A stretch of 64,000 bases of DNA, taken from the NCBI GenBank assembly GCA_025201365.1, contig JAIXMF010000001.1:372001-436000 (forward strand). Reading direction: 5' to 3'. The notes under the pieces were generated by a model, which worked only from the letters and a program-made list of their open reading frames with translations, searched no databases and was not told the origin of the DNA. The position numbers and the translations under genes are program-made. Positions 25,292 through 36,062 of the stretch are shown piece by piece; the stretch's first letter is position 1, and the number at the start of each line of letters is the position of its first letter. This stretch comes from Syncephalis plumigaleata. Its lineage: Eukaryota; Zoopagomycota; Zoopagomycetes; Zoopagales; Piptocephalidaceae.

Positions 25292-27091
25292 CTATAATAT
25301 ACCATAGTTGGCAATGTATAGTTCACCTTTATCATTATCAATGGTTATTGCGGATGTCATGAGAAACGCGTTGAAATAGGCCGACGAGTATTTGTCGATG
25401 TAGCGTAGAAACTCGCCAGTGCGATTGTCCACCAAAGCGATCAGGATACTATCGTCCTTTTGCTTTTCATAAATAATACACAGATCACCGATAATGTGCT
25501 GGCACTCGATGGCATTAGCCCAGCGTATGTTTGCATTGTACGTAAATTGCTGGTGCCGCTCTACCAACAGTCGATCATTCGTGTTGGCTTTACTTCCCTG
25601 CGAGAGTAACGCGGTAGTTACGTGTTCCTCGGGTATTTCCACCGCATCCAACTCTAGATTAGAGGGTGTATCCGACCAAACACTATGGATTAACAGTCGA
25701 CGATCTCCAAGCGTGTCGTTATCCTCCAGGAGAACACGCGATGCATCTAACGGTGACGACATGATATAGCCGCGAAAATCGAGTTCAGTGGTGAAGCACT
25801 TTTTGGTCAGTTGACGTGGTGGCTCCTGCATCGAGAATCGATAGAGTGTCCAGGTAATCAACTCGGGATGCTCCGTGTCCTTACTCACCGCGTATACCAT
25901 GACTGCACTATTGGATGACTGGAGTATACAGGCACTGTCCCAAATGTGCTTGCTATCCTCCACGTGCTGCACGTCTTCCTCGATATCCCATACAATGATC
26001 TGGTCATAACCGATGCCATCCGGTGTATAGACTCTATTGAGCAGTACGGCCCATTTGCCATTAACCACCTCCAGTCGATGTCCAAGCGAGAAGAGACGGG
26101 ACAGTTTGAACTCGTAGGTTTGTCGATACCATACTTTAATCTTTTTACGCACCCTTGGACGATGACTTATCGTAAGAGTAAATAGGTCGCTCATCAGCGT
26201 AGTTACAAATGGAATGGTTAAACCCTTGCTGGCACTGCCCAGTTGCACTAGGATAGGCTCAGTTGATATCGTTGATGGACCATTTCTTACATCCACAGGC
26301 TGCACAATACCTGTCGAGTAAGGGGTACTTTCTAAACCCGCCATCAATGAGGGATTACCATGATGATTGCCGTTGCCGTTGCCATCGCCGCCATTCGAAA
26401 GACTGTGTTTTAACAGAATTGCTGTGGCACACTGATTGATAATGACCCAGTTTTGCCGCTCCGTACAGAGTGGCAATGGAATTGTCGTACATCTTGCACG
26501 GCCTCGACGCCAATTACTCTCCGTGCAAATACGTCGTCGATACGTGGCATACCAATCGATAGATGTGAGCAAATCTGCCAACTTGACGGACGGATCAATG
26601 CGGGCGAGTGAGTTCCTGGCGCACCAGTACAGAAAGTTGAACTCTTTAGCGACGTTTAAGCCCGTCAGAAAATGATGATGATAGATTTGTCGCCATAGTA
26701 AAACGTCCGATTGTAGTCGCCGTTTAAGTAAACGACAACAACAACTGAGACGCACCACATCGAGACCGTCAAGATTCAGTATAAATCGTCTAAAATCGTT
26801 TTTAGGCAACTTATTCAGCAGCAGCAGCAGCATAATGTTCGATTTGCCTTCTTGTTGTCGCTTCCTGCTAAGGATAGCGTCGATGATGGTTGATAATTCG
26901 ATTAGAATATACGTGGATAACCGATGATGATGCTCTATGCAAGGTTCATGCCAGCAATCGCACTGCGACAATCGTAGATGGGTCGATGACGTTTGCAAAA
27001 GTGGAGTAGCGATGATATCGACGATGGTGGTGATAAGAAAAATATGAAAAGACTCGCAGTTCGCCTCGGTACGACATACGACATATGACAT
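25292..27091 (-). CDS. F-box protein with a probable beta-propeller C-terminus
   Basis: A single exon encodes 599 residues from ATG 27091. An internal ATG at 26833 starts just before the recognisable domain and is a possible alternative start. The F-box spans roughly residues 90-135: LNKLPKNDFRRFILNL, then LDVVRLSCCCRLLKRRL and VLLWRQIYHHHF. Such proteins bind Skp1 and select substrates for SCF ubiquitin ligases. The remaining 400 residues alternate short hydrophobic strands (WAVLLNRVY, IIVWDIEED, LLIHSVW, GELYIANYGIL), suggesting a degenerate propeller, without canonical WD-repeat endings. The substrate is unknown. Confidence 0.75.
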   Translation of the reverse strand: MSYVVCRTEANCESFHIFLITTIVDIIATPLLQTSSTHLRLSQCDCWHEPCIEHHHRLSTYILIELSTIIDAILSRKRQQEGKSNIMLLLLLNKLPKNDFRRFILNLDGLDVVRLSCCCRLLKRRLQSDVLLWRQIYHHHFLTGLNVAKEFNFLYWCARNSLARIDPSVKLADLLTSIDWYATYRRRICTESNWRRGRARCTTIPLPLCTERQNWVIINQCATAILLKHSLSNGGDGNGNGNHHGNPSLMAGLESTPYSTGIVQPVDVRNGPSTISTEPILVQLGSASKGLTIPFVTTLMSDLFTLTISHRPRVRKKIKVWYRQTYEFKLSRLFSLGHRLEVVNGKWAVLLNRVYTPDGIGYDQIIVWDIEEDVQHVEDSKHIWDSACILQSSNSAVMVYAVSKDTEHPELITWTLYRFSMQEPPRQLTKKCFTTELDFRGYIMSSPLDASRVLLEDNDTLGDRRLLIHSVWSDTPSNLELDAVEIPEEHVTTALLSQGSKANTNDRLLVERHQQFTYNANIRWANAIECQHIIGDLCIIYEKQKDDSILIALVDNRTGEFLRYIDKYSSAYFNAFLMTSAITIDNDKGELYIANYGIL

Positions 27092-27813
27092 TTTATCAAT
27101 GCCAGAAACCGCTCGCCTTAATCTTGTTGACCAACACGAGAATTGATTGGTGTTTGCACACCTTTACCATTCTTTCTGGGTACTTGCTGCGTATTGCTGT
27201 TGTGCAACACACATGAGCCAGATTTCTATTGTATGGTTGCAACATGTCAACCACTACTAACTGTAGTCGATTGAACGTGGATATGAACACAAGAATGCCA
27301 TTAACTAATGGTGATATTGCTGACTTCTAAATGGATGTATTACAGCAATAATAGTAAATAATAATGTAAATATTGAATGTACATGCATCATCATCATCAA
27401 TGACAAGAGTGTAACAGATCTCGTGATCATGGCTGATGATGAATTGGCATAGCTGCATTCATCATGTTCCTGATGATTAAACTGATGTACTTCTTCAAGT
27501 ATACTTACTATCAAACCAAATGTTCCTTCTATTGTTCATTTTCTAGGTGCATCTGCTTAAGTTACATTAGTGTAACTGGCATCCTTACCAATGACTGATC
27601 ATTTGCCTGCATTATAATTGCGGACTAATGTAAACAAGTCACAATACAATATTAAAATAAATCATCCATTAGATTAATTTATCACATAACATGTATTCAA
27701 TTATAATAAAATATTTATTATTTAGTGGTAGTGGTAATAGTAGTAGTAGTAGTAGTAGTAGTAGTACGCAAAAAGAGACAAGTTAAAAGTAATAATGAAT
27801 GGGGGAATTATAT
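27092..27813. other. intergenic DNA with a TAG microsatellite
   Basis: F-box gene promoter at the left and MFS gene 3' flank at the right. A (TAG)n tract of about 10 units lies at 27726-27764. No gene is seen. Confidence 0.5.
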
Positions 27814-29565
27814 TTAACCAGATTTTGATGCCCAGTGTTCGCGCCAGATACGGTCTTCCTCTGCCTTGCTAAGATATTGGAGGCCTTGAGACGAGCTGAT
27901 ACGCAGGATACGACCGAATATACGTAGACGAATGATCTCGCCCTTGACGGACGGGAAGAGACGATCGCGTACGGTGGTGCGCGAGAACAGGATAAAGATC
28001 CAACCAATGATGCAAATGGCCAAGATCCAGTAGATGTTGACGTTGAAACCATAAGGATCGCTAAGTTGATGTGTACCACCATGCGAGAGGAGTTGATCCT
28101 GGTAGATACGCGTGAAGATGAGGCCACCAGCAACGCCGGCAATGGCCCAGGCAGTAAGGATGACACCGTGGCATGCGCCAATGTTCTTACTACCGAACAT
28201 ATCGGTAAGGAAGGCTGGAATGACGCCGAAACCACCGCCGTAGCATGCGGTAATGACGAAGATCACCACTAAGAATGCCGGGTAGATTTGGTGTGTCATG
28301 AAGATGGGCAATAGAATCAGTCCGATCGTCTGGAGGGTAAGCATCGTGACGTAGCAGACCTTACGGGAGAATATATCGGAGAAGGTGGCGAAAGCTAGAC
28401 GACCCGCGAGATTGAAACCACCATTGATGGAGACAATAGTGGAGGCAGCGTCCGAGTCTTTACCAAAGTAATTGACGATCATGTCATTGAGTCGTGAGAT
28501 GGCCACTAGACCGAATACTGAATTGGCGAAGAACACGGCGTAAAGAATGTAGAACTCGCGATTCGTTAAACTTTGAATGAGTGACAATTTGATGCTGGTA
28601 GGCGGCTGATTGGGTTTTGGCTCGTTAATATCGACGGCGTGATAGTTGCCGGCCTGAGCGCCTTCCGTGTGTTCCTTCATGTCTGGCGCACTAGCGACGG
28701 CCTGTTGAACCTTATCGCCATCCGAGGTGATACCGCCAACCGAGTAATCGGGAGGAGGAATACGTAGAATGTACGCGCTGAATGCCATAAGTATAAAGTA
28801 GCACGAGCCCAATATGATAAAGGTGAGCGGGAGACCGACAGCCTTGCTAAGTGGACCGGGGATCTTTGCGATGGCGATGGAACCGGCGCCGAAACCGCAC
28901 ACCGCAAATCCAGAGGCTAGACCACGATGGTCGGGGAACCATTTCTGCAGAGCGGAGACCGGCGAGATATAGGAGAGACCGAGACCGTAGCCGGCGACGA
29001 CACCGTAGCCCACGTAGACGAGCCACATGTGCTTGACGTGGATGGCCAGCGCGGTGAGTAGATTGCCGATGAAGAAAAGTGTCGTGCCCACTAGGACACC
29101 CATGCGTGGACCGTTACGCTCCAACCAAGGACCCATAACGGCGGCGGAAAGACCGAAACAGCCAACGGCGATGTAGAAGGTGGTGGGAGCCTTGTCGGCG
29201 TTCTTATCACCATTGATGATTTCATCGATGGGCTTGTTGAACACACTCCACGCGTAGAGTGAGCCACAGCAGAATTGAATGAGTACGGCGGCCGGGAAGA
29301 GGGCCCAACGATTGAAGGGCTGGCCGCAGAAGAAGGTGCGTTCGCGTTCGACTTGTGCGTCTGATCGTTTGAGTTCGTTACCACTGTAGTGACGCTTGAT
29401 AAGACGTAGTACAATATTCATGGAGGCGGCATCAGATTGTTCGTCGTGATCCCTCTGAGCCGAAGGAACGTTACTAGTGTACGTGATCTGGTTGCCATTG
29501 GAAGCCGCTGTACTAGCAGATTCCGTCTGCATCCGATGCTCGTCGGTGACGGATTTCGTTGCCAT
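27814..29565 (-). CDS. MFS transporter, oxalate/formate-antiporter (OFA)-like
   Basis: A single exon encodes 583 residues: a polar N-terminus of about 85 residues, twelve hydrophobic helices with a central loop of about 70 residues, and a polar tail. Family signatures are the first helix FPAAVLIQFCCGSLYAWSVF, the loop GPWLERNGPRMGVLVG, and GLGLSYISPVSALQKWFPD followed by HRGLASGFAVCGFGAG. These are the conserved blocks of the OFA and related fungal MFS carriers of small carboxylates. Exact substrate (oxalate, formate or another monocarboxylate) cannot be read from sequence. It probably acts at the plasma or an organelle membrane. Confidence 0.88.
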   Translation of the reverse strand: MATKSVTDEHRMQTESASTAASNGNQITYTSNVPSAQRDHDEQSDAASMNIVLRLIKRHYSGNELKRSDAQVERERTFFCGQPFNRWALFPAAVLIQFCCGSLYAWSVFNKPIDEIINGDKNADKAPTTFYIAVGCFGLSAAVMGPWLERNGPRMGVLVGTTLFFIGNLLTALAIHVKHMWLVYVGYGVVAGYGLGLSYISPVSALQKWFPDHRGLASGFAVCGFGAGSIAIAKIPGPLSKAVGLPLTFIILGSCYFILMAFSAYILRIPPPDYSVGGITSDGDKVQQAVASAPDMKEHTEGAQAGNYHAVDINEPKPNQPPTSIKLSLIQSLTNREFYILYAVFFANSVFGLVAISRLNDMIVNYFGKDSDAASTIVSINGGFNLAGRLAFATFSDIFSRKVCYVTMLTLQTIGLILLPIFMTHQIYPAFLVVIFVITACYGGGFGVIPAFLTDMFGSKNIGACHGVILTAWAIAGVAGGLIFTRIYQDQLLSHGGTHQLSDPYGFNVNIYWILAICIIGWIFILFSRTTVRDRLFPSVKGEIIRLRIFGRILRISSSQGLQYLSKAEEDRIWREHWASKSG

Positions 29566-31212
29566 TTTTGTGTTATGACGGGGGGAGAGAGAAGTGTATT
29601 ATATAATTATTTTGTGTGCGTATGTGTGCGTGTGCGTATTGTATTGCCGTATAAAAGTAATCCGTTTACTTAGTATTGATGAAAATAATAATGATGATAA
29701 TGAACGTGTTTGCTGGTCAAGTTATGTTATGAATATCAATAAATTATTTTTCTACAAACAAATAGCAATGAATGTTAGTGCTGAACCAAATAGGAAAGAT
29801 TACGTTGCTAAATGCGAAGAAAGAAGACAGATACTAGCTTGGTGTAGATTTCCGTTGTTTAAAAAGGGGGCAATAGAAGGGAGAGGGAGTGTGTAAGAGA
29901 GAGAGAGAGAGAGGGAGGGAGAAGGTGTATGCACGCTGATCAATTCTGGCCGATTTATGGTCGTAGACCGGTACAACAACTAAGGCGGTAAACAGAAACA
30001 ACGCAAGAGAAGTAGAGAGAAAGAAGGAGAGAAAAAGATGTGAGAACAAGCGGCCAAGTAGTAAAGCAAAAGGCGTGTAGAATTCGGAAAACAATAGGGT
30101 TTTTGTATCAATACGTAAGTGTAAACACGCAATAGCGACAAGTAACGGGAAAGTTCAAACGATTATGTAGACGAAAGGCGACCATGTGCCAGTGTACAGC
30201 TAATTATAAAGGGGTATAAAGGTTTGTTTGAGAGTGACTAGGGACGTTTAGCGTTCACATAAAACTATACCATTCATGCACTATCGCCAAGGCCTTTCAA
30301 TGCCACTTTCCCTTAGTAGAGATGTGACTCGTAAAAAGAGCAAGACAGAGAGCAAGAGAGAGAGAGAGAGAGCAAACAGGCATAAACAGGCAAGCGAGCA
30401 AGCGAACAAGTAAGCAAACAAGTAAGCAAGTAAAGCACGCAGTAACGGAATAACCATTTAGTTCATGCTGAGCAACATTCGCATCTTATGCCGAACCCTG
30501 CCATGATATTCCATATCATCTAATAAGAAAAGCATGCGTCTAGTACTCACCAATACCTCAAGGTCCTCGAACAATGAAGCAATAATTATGACGATAGCAG
30601 AATCCGAATTTGGACTATCGCGTGGATGGTGTGATGTACAACAATGATGAAAAAGGTGAGCTGCTTGCGTATACCGGTTTCAAAGGGGGGAAGAGAGAGA
30701 GAGAGAGTAAGAGAGAAAGAGAGATTTCTCAATGGTTTTAACTAGTACAGGTCAAGTAACAAGTGTTGCAGAATTGATATTAACAAATAAAGAATGAAAA
30801 ACACAGGGGAATCCGTTGATGTCCAACGGCGTACAAGAATGCGTGTTAACAATGAGATGGCTATGTTAGTGGCGTTGATATAATAATAACAATAACAATA
30901 ATGAGGAAGTAGTAGTAGTAGTAGTAGTAACAGGTATATTGACACGTATGATGAGTAGAAAAGGAGGTCGTCTTTTATAGATGATGGCCCATTCAACAAT
31001 GACCATACATATAATAATATAATAGTACTAGTAATAGTAAATTCACAGGGTAATGACAATGATCATTACTATTATGCGTGCTTTTTACTAGTCTGTCAAC
31101 CTTCCTGTCTCATCATAACGTGATGATGATTGGGGAGGTACCCTCTAAAACGTGTAATTATGAGAACGTTACAGCAATAGTGCGGAGATTGCGGTGTTGC
31201 ATACATATGTGG

Positions 31213-31247
<35 letters not shown>

Positions 31248-34052
31248 GAGGGGGTTCCCATCAATAATTGGTGTCATTGCGCATTAGGCTGTTCTAGTAT
31301 AGGAGTGAGCGTGAGATGTATAGCCAATGTATTCTGTACTATTATTATGATAATGATGATAACTTGAATAGTAATCCATAAGAGCATGCTGTGTATAAAT
31401 ATGTGTAATGACTCCGAATCTAAATAGGATTGAATTGAACTAGCGAAGCGTTAAAAAAGGACAGAAAGTCATGTGTACGTGAGTGTGTGAAGTCATCGAA
31501 TAGTAGGACAGCACGGATCAAACATGTCACATTCGCATAGATTGCACGCAAGCTGAATGAATAATAGAGCGAATATAGAAGTTGACTGCCTTTATTCATT
31601 CAGTCAACGGTCGATTAAATTGGTCTGTTCGGTTTGGCGGCAAATGCCCAGTGGACTTGGGGTAATCAACTCGCAGGCACAAATGGTCATCCAATTAAAT
31701 GGATGGGTGGCTTACGGAGTTACGTGTTGTGGGGTAGCGGAATATTAATAAACATTTGCTATTATATACTAGATCTCTTACCATAAAAAGAGAAGAAGAA
31801 GAAGAAGAAGCGTAGAATAGAAAGATGTCATCTAATCTACATTATTACGACAGTAATGAGTATGATATATCTATATTCACAGCGGATAACCAATTCCATT
31901 GTTAACACCTATAGATATAGATTGCTATGAAGAAAATAGACGGAGTAATAGGTGCGTGTATATTCACATAGATCACATGTCGTGATTTGCAGTATTCGTC
32001 AACGGTGACTGTCATACATGGCTGCCTACACTATACAACGCTATTCATGATAGATGTGCATCGATTTCATTAAATAAGTGCCACTTTATTCTGTAATAGT
32101 TGCACTATTGAGTAGTTAACGAGTAGTCTCTTGATTGACTCATGCTTTGTTTGACTACCATTAGTCAAATCAAGTATAGATCAAGCATACAATCAGGTTA
32201 GTAGTGTAATAGCTCTCATTTGCATTTAGAAGATAATTTAGCGTTATCGACGAGTATATTTCCCATGCGATATGAGCATAACTTGTTTGCATGTCACTTG
32301 GACAACTGTCAGGGTATTGCCACCACCATCACCACCGCTACTACTACTAGTTGATACTATAAAGTGTATAGCATAGTAAGCGCAGACGATACTTATTGCA
32401 AAGCTAAACCGGTTGTTTGTTACTGACTTTCAGCATTGCTACAAACGTTCCACTTTGACTTGTAGGAATTGGTTACGGTGAATGACATGACTTTTCGGCA
32501 ATAGAGGGTTTTTAAGTTTTGAATAAACATATATATAAGTCTGAAGCAAACATAGTTCCATCCATATTGCGTTCCTCTGTTTACGTCGCGGTATGTTAGA
32601 AATACCGCTGCCCTCATCATCATCATCATCAACGACAACACCAACAAGAGTAGCACCGTTGCATTCCTGAAGCAGGTAACCCCAAACAATACCTTGCGAC
32701 ATCCATGCGTGATTATTTCTGCTAAGCCGGCCAAGTACTATTCGTGATAGTTGAACCAACTTTTAACAAAATCCTTCAGCCAGTTGATTGCTTTCGAGTA
32801 GTCGTGAGACAATACATACACATCATCAATTGCTATAAATCTATTTGATTACTCCACATCTCTATGCGTAATCGATTGGTAAACCTAGATCATTCGCGCA
32901 GATCATATGATAGTCGGATGGTGTAAACTTTTTGTTATAGAGTACAATTTAATGCGTGAAATAACGGGTAATAAGCGCTGCCTAGTGGGATGACAGCGGG
33001 AAAATGTTCGATAAAACATTACTTCATATTGTAGGAAATACTCCTTGATCACCGGATATCTTGCGCTTCAAACATTGCATCCACACCAAAAAGAATGAAA
33101 TCTACACTTGGACCTATGCTACAAGCACTATCATTCCATTTTGCTCTGCTATGCTCTCTTTCGCGTCTCGGCGGTAATGCATTTCACAAAGTTTGTTTCC
33201 GGCCTTTACATATTGGCATAGTCCTATTTGTGCTATTGTGCCACCCAAACGTACAATAAATACACGTATTCAGCAGTGCTATAAATAACGATTTTCAAGA
33301 ATGTTGACAAGTATGAAGAGACAGTATGAAACATAATGGGCTGACGACGTTTTACTGTGTTATTCGCATTTAAAACATCGACCTATTTGTATGGGTAGGG
33401 CGATCCTGCCTAACAAATAGAGAAAAGAGAGAAATCATACTGAGGCAACGCGTAGCCTCAAAACACGGATGTGACATCCCTTTGCCTCACGCTCCATATA
33501 CGACAAAGTGGTATTAACCGTTCTTCGTCAGCATGGAAGAATAGTAATTTCCTAAGCTCCTTGACAGCTTGAGCTATAGCCAAACGGCGTTCAGGCATTT
33601 CTTTTTAAATAAGCCAACTAGCTGGCCATTTCCTAATACTCAATACTTGCAAGAGTTGATCTCTATCCCCACTCGCACGCATACGCGCATACACATTCTC
33701 TCTCTTCTCTCTTCTCTCTCTCTCTCTCTCTCTTTTCATATACATCTTTGCCATCATTCATTCACCCACAAATCCTCTTTACATCATCATCACCATCCTC
33801 CTCCTCCTCCTCCTCATACCTCCAAGTGCTCGTGCAATTAAACGTTTGAAAATCATCTAAAAGCATCTAAAAGCATCATAGCATCATAGCCTTTCGATTT
33901 GCCGAGTTTGTCATTTTCATTTTACTACCTTGCATTAGCAAACATTTCGTACAACTGCAACGTTGATAGATCAATTCTTTTCTTACGTTATCTCACAACA
34001 TTTACACAAACACACACATATACACACATACACACACACACACTTTTGCAAC
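29566..34052. other. 4.5-kb region without a recognisable gene
   Basis: The left part is a purine-rich (GA)n zone, probably the leader of the divergent MFS gene. (GT)n lies at 31214-31243 and (GAA)n at 31790-31810. Frames at 31557-31748 (plus) and 32439-32759 (minus) have mixed composition but match nothing I know. The right end (33670-34050) is CT- then CA-rich, and is the probable tyrosinase promoter and leader. Confidence 0.45.
31214..31243 (+). repeat. (GT)n microsatellite
   Basis: An almost pure GT dinucleotide tract of about 15 units, followed by a G-rich stretch. Confidence 0.9.
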
Positions 34053-36062
34053 ATGATGTTTACATGTTATCTAAAGGCGCCGGTCGCCGTTCTACTTTCC
34101 ATCTCCATGATGATGACACTTACCGTTGACGTGTCTCCAGTTGCGGCTCAACGTCGTGGCAACGCTATTCGATTGAACAGCTGTCCCAATGGTATAAAAC
34201 CTCGACGCGAGATCCGTACTCTCTCCACAAGCGAGCGTGAAGCCTATATCGCCGCCATTAAAGAAATGCAAAAAGGCACTAGGCCAACTAGATATGATGA
34301 ATTTGCGCAAGTACACAATGAAGCTCGTGTATACGCGCATAACAATGCCCTCTTCTTCCCTTGGCATCGTTATTACCTTGCTCTTTACGAGCATGAGTTG
34401 CAGCAAAGCAACAAGGATGTTATGCTTCCCTACTGGGACTGGTCCATCGATTCACAGGCGCCATCCACGTCCATCATCTTTCGTCCTGATTACTTTGGCG
34501 GCGATGGCCGTGACGGAGATCACTGCGTGGAGGATGGACCATTCGCCGAGGCGACCATTTACTATCCACGCCCTGGCTGTCTCACCCGTAACTTCCAGCA
34601 ATTCCGCGGTGCAATCGATAACTTCTACTCGCCGGAAGCGTTGCAAGGCATCATTACCCGGTCCCGAAGCTATAACGATTTCCGCAGACAAATCGAAGGA
34701 GCCCCACACGGTGCCGTTCACTCTGGTATCGGTGGCGCCATGGCTACTATGTACTCGCCTAACGATCCCATCTTCTTCATGCATCACGCTATGGTGGATA
34801 GGCTATGGATGCGCTGGCAACGCGCTAATCCAAGGCTGGCTCATACTTACAATGGCCCGAGTTCCTCCAACAGTAACGGCGCCACACTCGATGAAATCAT
34901 TCGTCCATGGTCGGGAGTCCGTGCTCGCGATGTCTTTGACACACGTGCTTTGTGCTACACCTATGACGATCTAACTGCCGATGACGTTAGCAACACTGGT
35001 AATGGTGAACCCGGTACCGACAAGAAGGAAGCGCCAAGCAGCGAGAGTGGCGATAAGACCCCTAAGAAAGAGCAAGCCTGGCGTAGTGGTGACTTTGAGC
35101 AGATTTCGGGTGCTGACAAGAAGAAGAAGAAGAATAAGAAGAGCAAGAAGAGCAAGAGCAGACGTCGCCGATCAAATGATCACTATAGTAGTCGTCATCT
35201 TGTTCGCCGTGAAGATGAACCAGCCCCAGCCGATAATGCTACTAAAGCAGCTGCACCAGCCGATAATGTTACTAAAGCAGCACCAGCCAATAATGTCACT
35301 GCACCAGTTCCAGCCAATGATGCTGCAGCAGCCGCACCAGCCGCACCAGCTAATAATGCCGTAACTAGTGAAGCACATGATGAAAAGGCTCTCTCGCTTA
35401 CCAAGACCATGATGCCAAATCCAATTCCTGAGGAATGGATTGCCGCGCACGGCTACCAGCTACAAGTCATCCGCCAGGACGAGGCATTCTACAAGCGGGA
35501 GTTCTACGATCGTATTAACGCCATTCCCGGCTACGTCTCACCATGCGCTTTGGGTAACCGTGCCGATCAACTAGCTCAATTGCTCGCAGCTGGTCACACC
35601 TCCTTTGTCGCGACGACCGTCACCACTAACGCACCAATTCCGGTGGCAATCCCTGCCAACATCACTAATCCCGAAGTGGATCCACGTGAGGCTGCCATTG
35701 AACTGCGCAAGGTGACAGCCACCATCATCGAGAGCAAGGACACCGCGAATAACACGGCAGCTACTGTTGCCGCTCGGAACGTACAAATGGTAGAGACAAA
35801 ACTCACCGAGGTTATTGGTGACTCGAAGGCGGCGGGTATCCAGCAGGGCTCGCTACTCGATCTTAACACCGTGTCCAAGGAGAACTGGACCGCCGACTGG
35901 AAGGAAGCATTGCCCTACTGGTCGAGTAGCACCACGGTTAGCGTGGCTGTCGAGGGCAATCGCACCACCACCCGTGTAGAGAACAAGACCGAGGGTCATT
36001 CCGATAATGCCAGCTTCCAGGAGGAATCCTTTGAGGAATCATTTGAGGAAAAATCCTCCTAA
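34053..36062 (+). CDS. secreted tyrosinase with basic linker and repeat-bearing C-terminal region
   Basis: One exon of 669 residues. A signal peptide ends near DVSPVAA. The copper A histidines lie in the VHNEARVYAHNN and FFPWHRYYLALYEHEL region; the copper B set is GAPHGAVHSG plus DPIFFMHHAMVDRLWMRW. The enzyme hydroxylates phenols and oxidises catechols to quinones for melanin-type pigment or wall cross-linking. After the core come a strongly basic stretch (KKKKKNKKSKK), SRHLVRRED with a dibasic Kex2-like site, and Ala/Pro repeats (APADNATKAA, APANNVTAPV) rich in N-glycosylation sequons. A C-terminal domain beginning NPIPEEWIAAHGYQ ends in acidic repeats. Fungal tyrosinases are often activated by removing the C-terminal part, so the dibasic site may be the switch. 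ATG 34053 was chosen for its leader. Confidence 0.93.
   Translation: MMFTCYLKAPVAVLLSISMMMTLTVDVSPVAAQRRGNAIRLNSCPNGIKPRREIRTLSTSEREAYIAAIKEMQKGTRPTRYDEFAQVHNEARVYAHNNALFFPWHRYYLALYEHELQQSNKDVMLPYWDWSIDSQAPSTSIIFRPDYFGGDGRDGDHCVEDGPFAEATIYYPRPGCLTRNFQQFRGAIDNFYSPEALQGIITRSRSYNDFRRQIEGAPHGAVHSGIGGAMATMYSPNDPIFFMHHAMVDRLWMRWQRANPRLAHTYNGPSSSNSNGATLDEIIRPWSGVRARDVFDTRALCYTYDDLTADDVSNTGNGEPGTDKKEAPSSESGDKTPKKEQAWRSGDFEQISGADKKKKKNKKSKKSKSRRRRSNDHYSSRHLVRREDEPAPADNATKAAAPADNVTKAAPANNVTAPVPANDAAAAAPAAPANNAVTSEAHDEKALSLTKTMMPNPIPEEWIAAHGYQLQVIRQDEAFYKREFYDRINAIPGYVSPCALGNRADQLAQLLAAGHTSFVATTVTTNAPIPVAIPANITNPEVDPREAAIELRKVTATIIESKDTANNTAATVAARNVQMVETKLTEVIGDSKAAGIQQGSLLDLNTVSKENWTADWKEALPYWSSSTTVSVAVEGNRTTTRVENKTEGHSDNASFQEESFEESFEEKSS

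Noticed and set aside
29594-30094. Frames around the GA-rich leader of the MFS gene
   Set aside because: Composition follows GA/CT tracts; no family match or splice logic.
34237-34974. 245-codon plus-strand frame inside the tyrosinase gene
   Set aside because: Overlaps the copper domain in another frame; length is due to codon composition of the real gene.
34452-35450. Minus-strand frames opposite the tyrosinase gene
   Set aside because: Antisense shadows of Ala/Pro-repeat and Lys-rich coding sequence.
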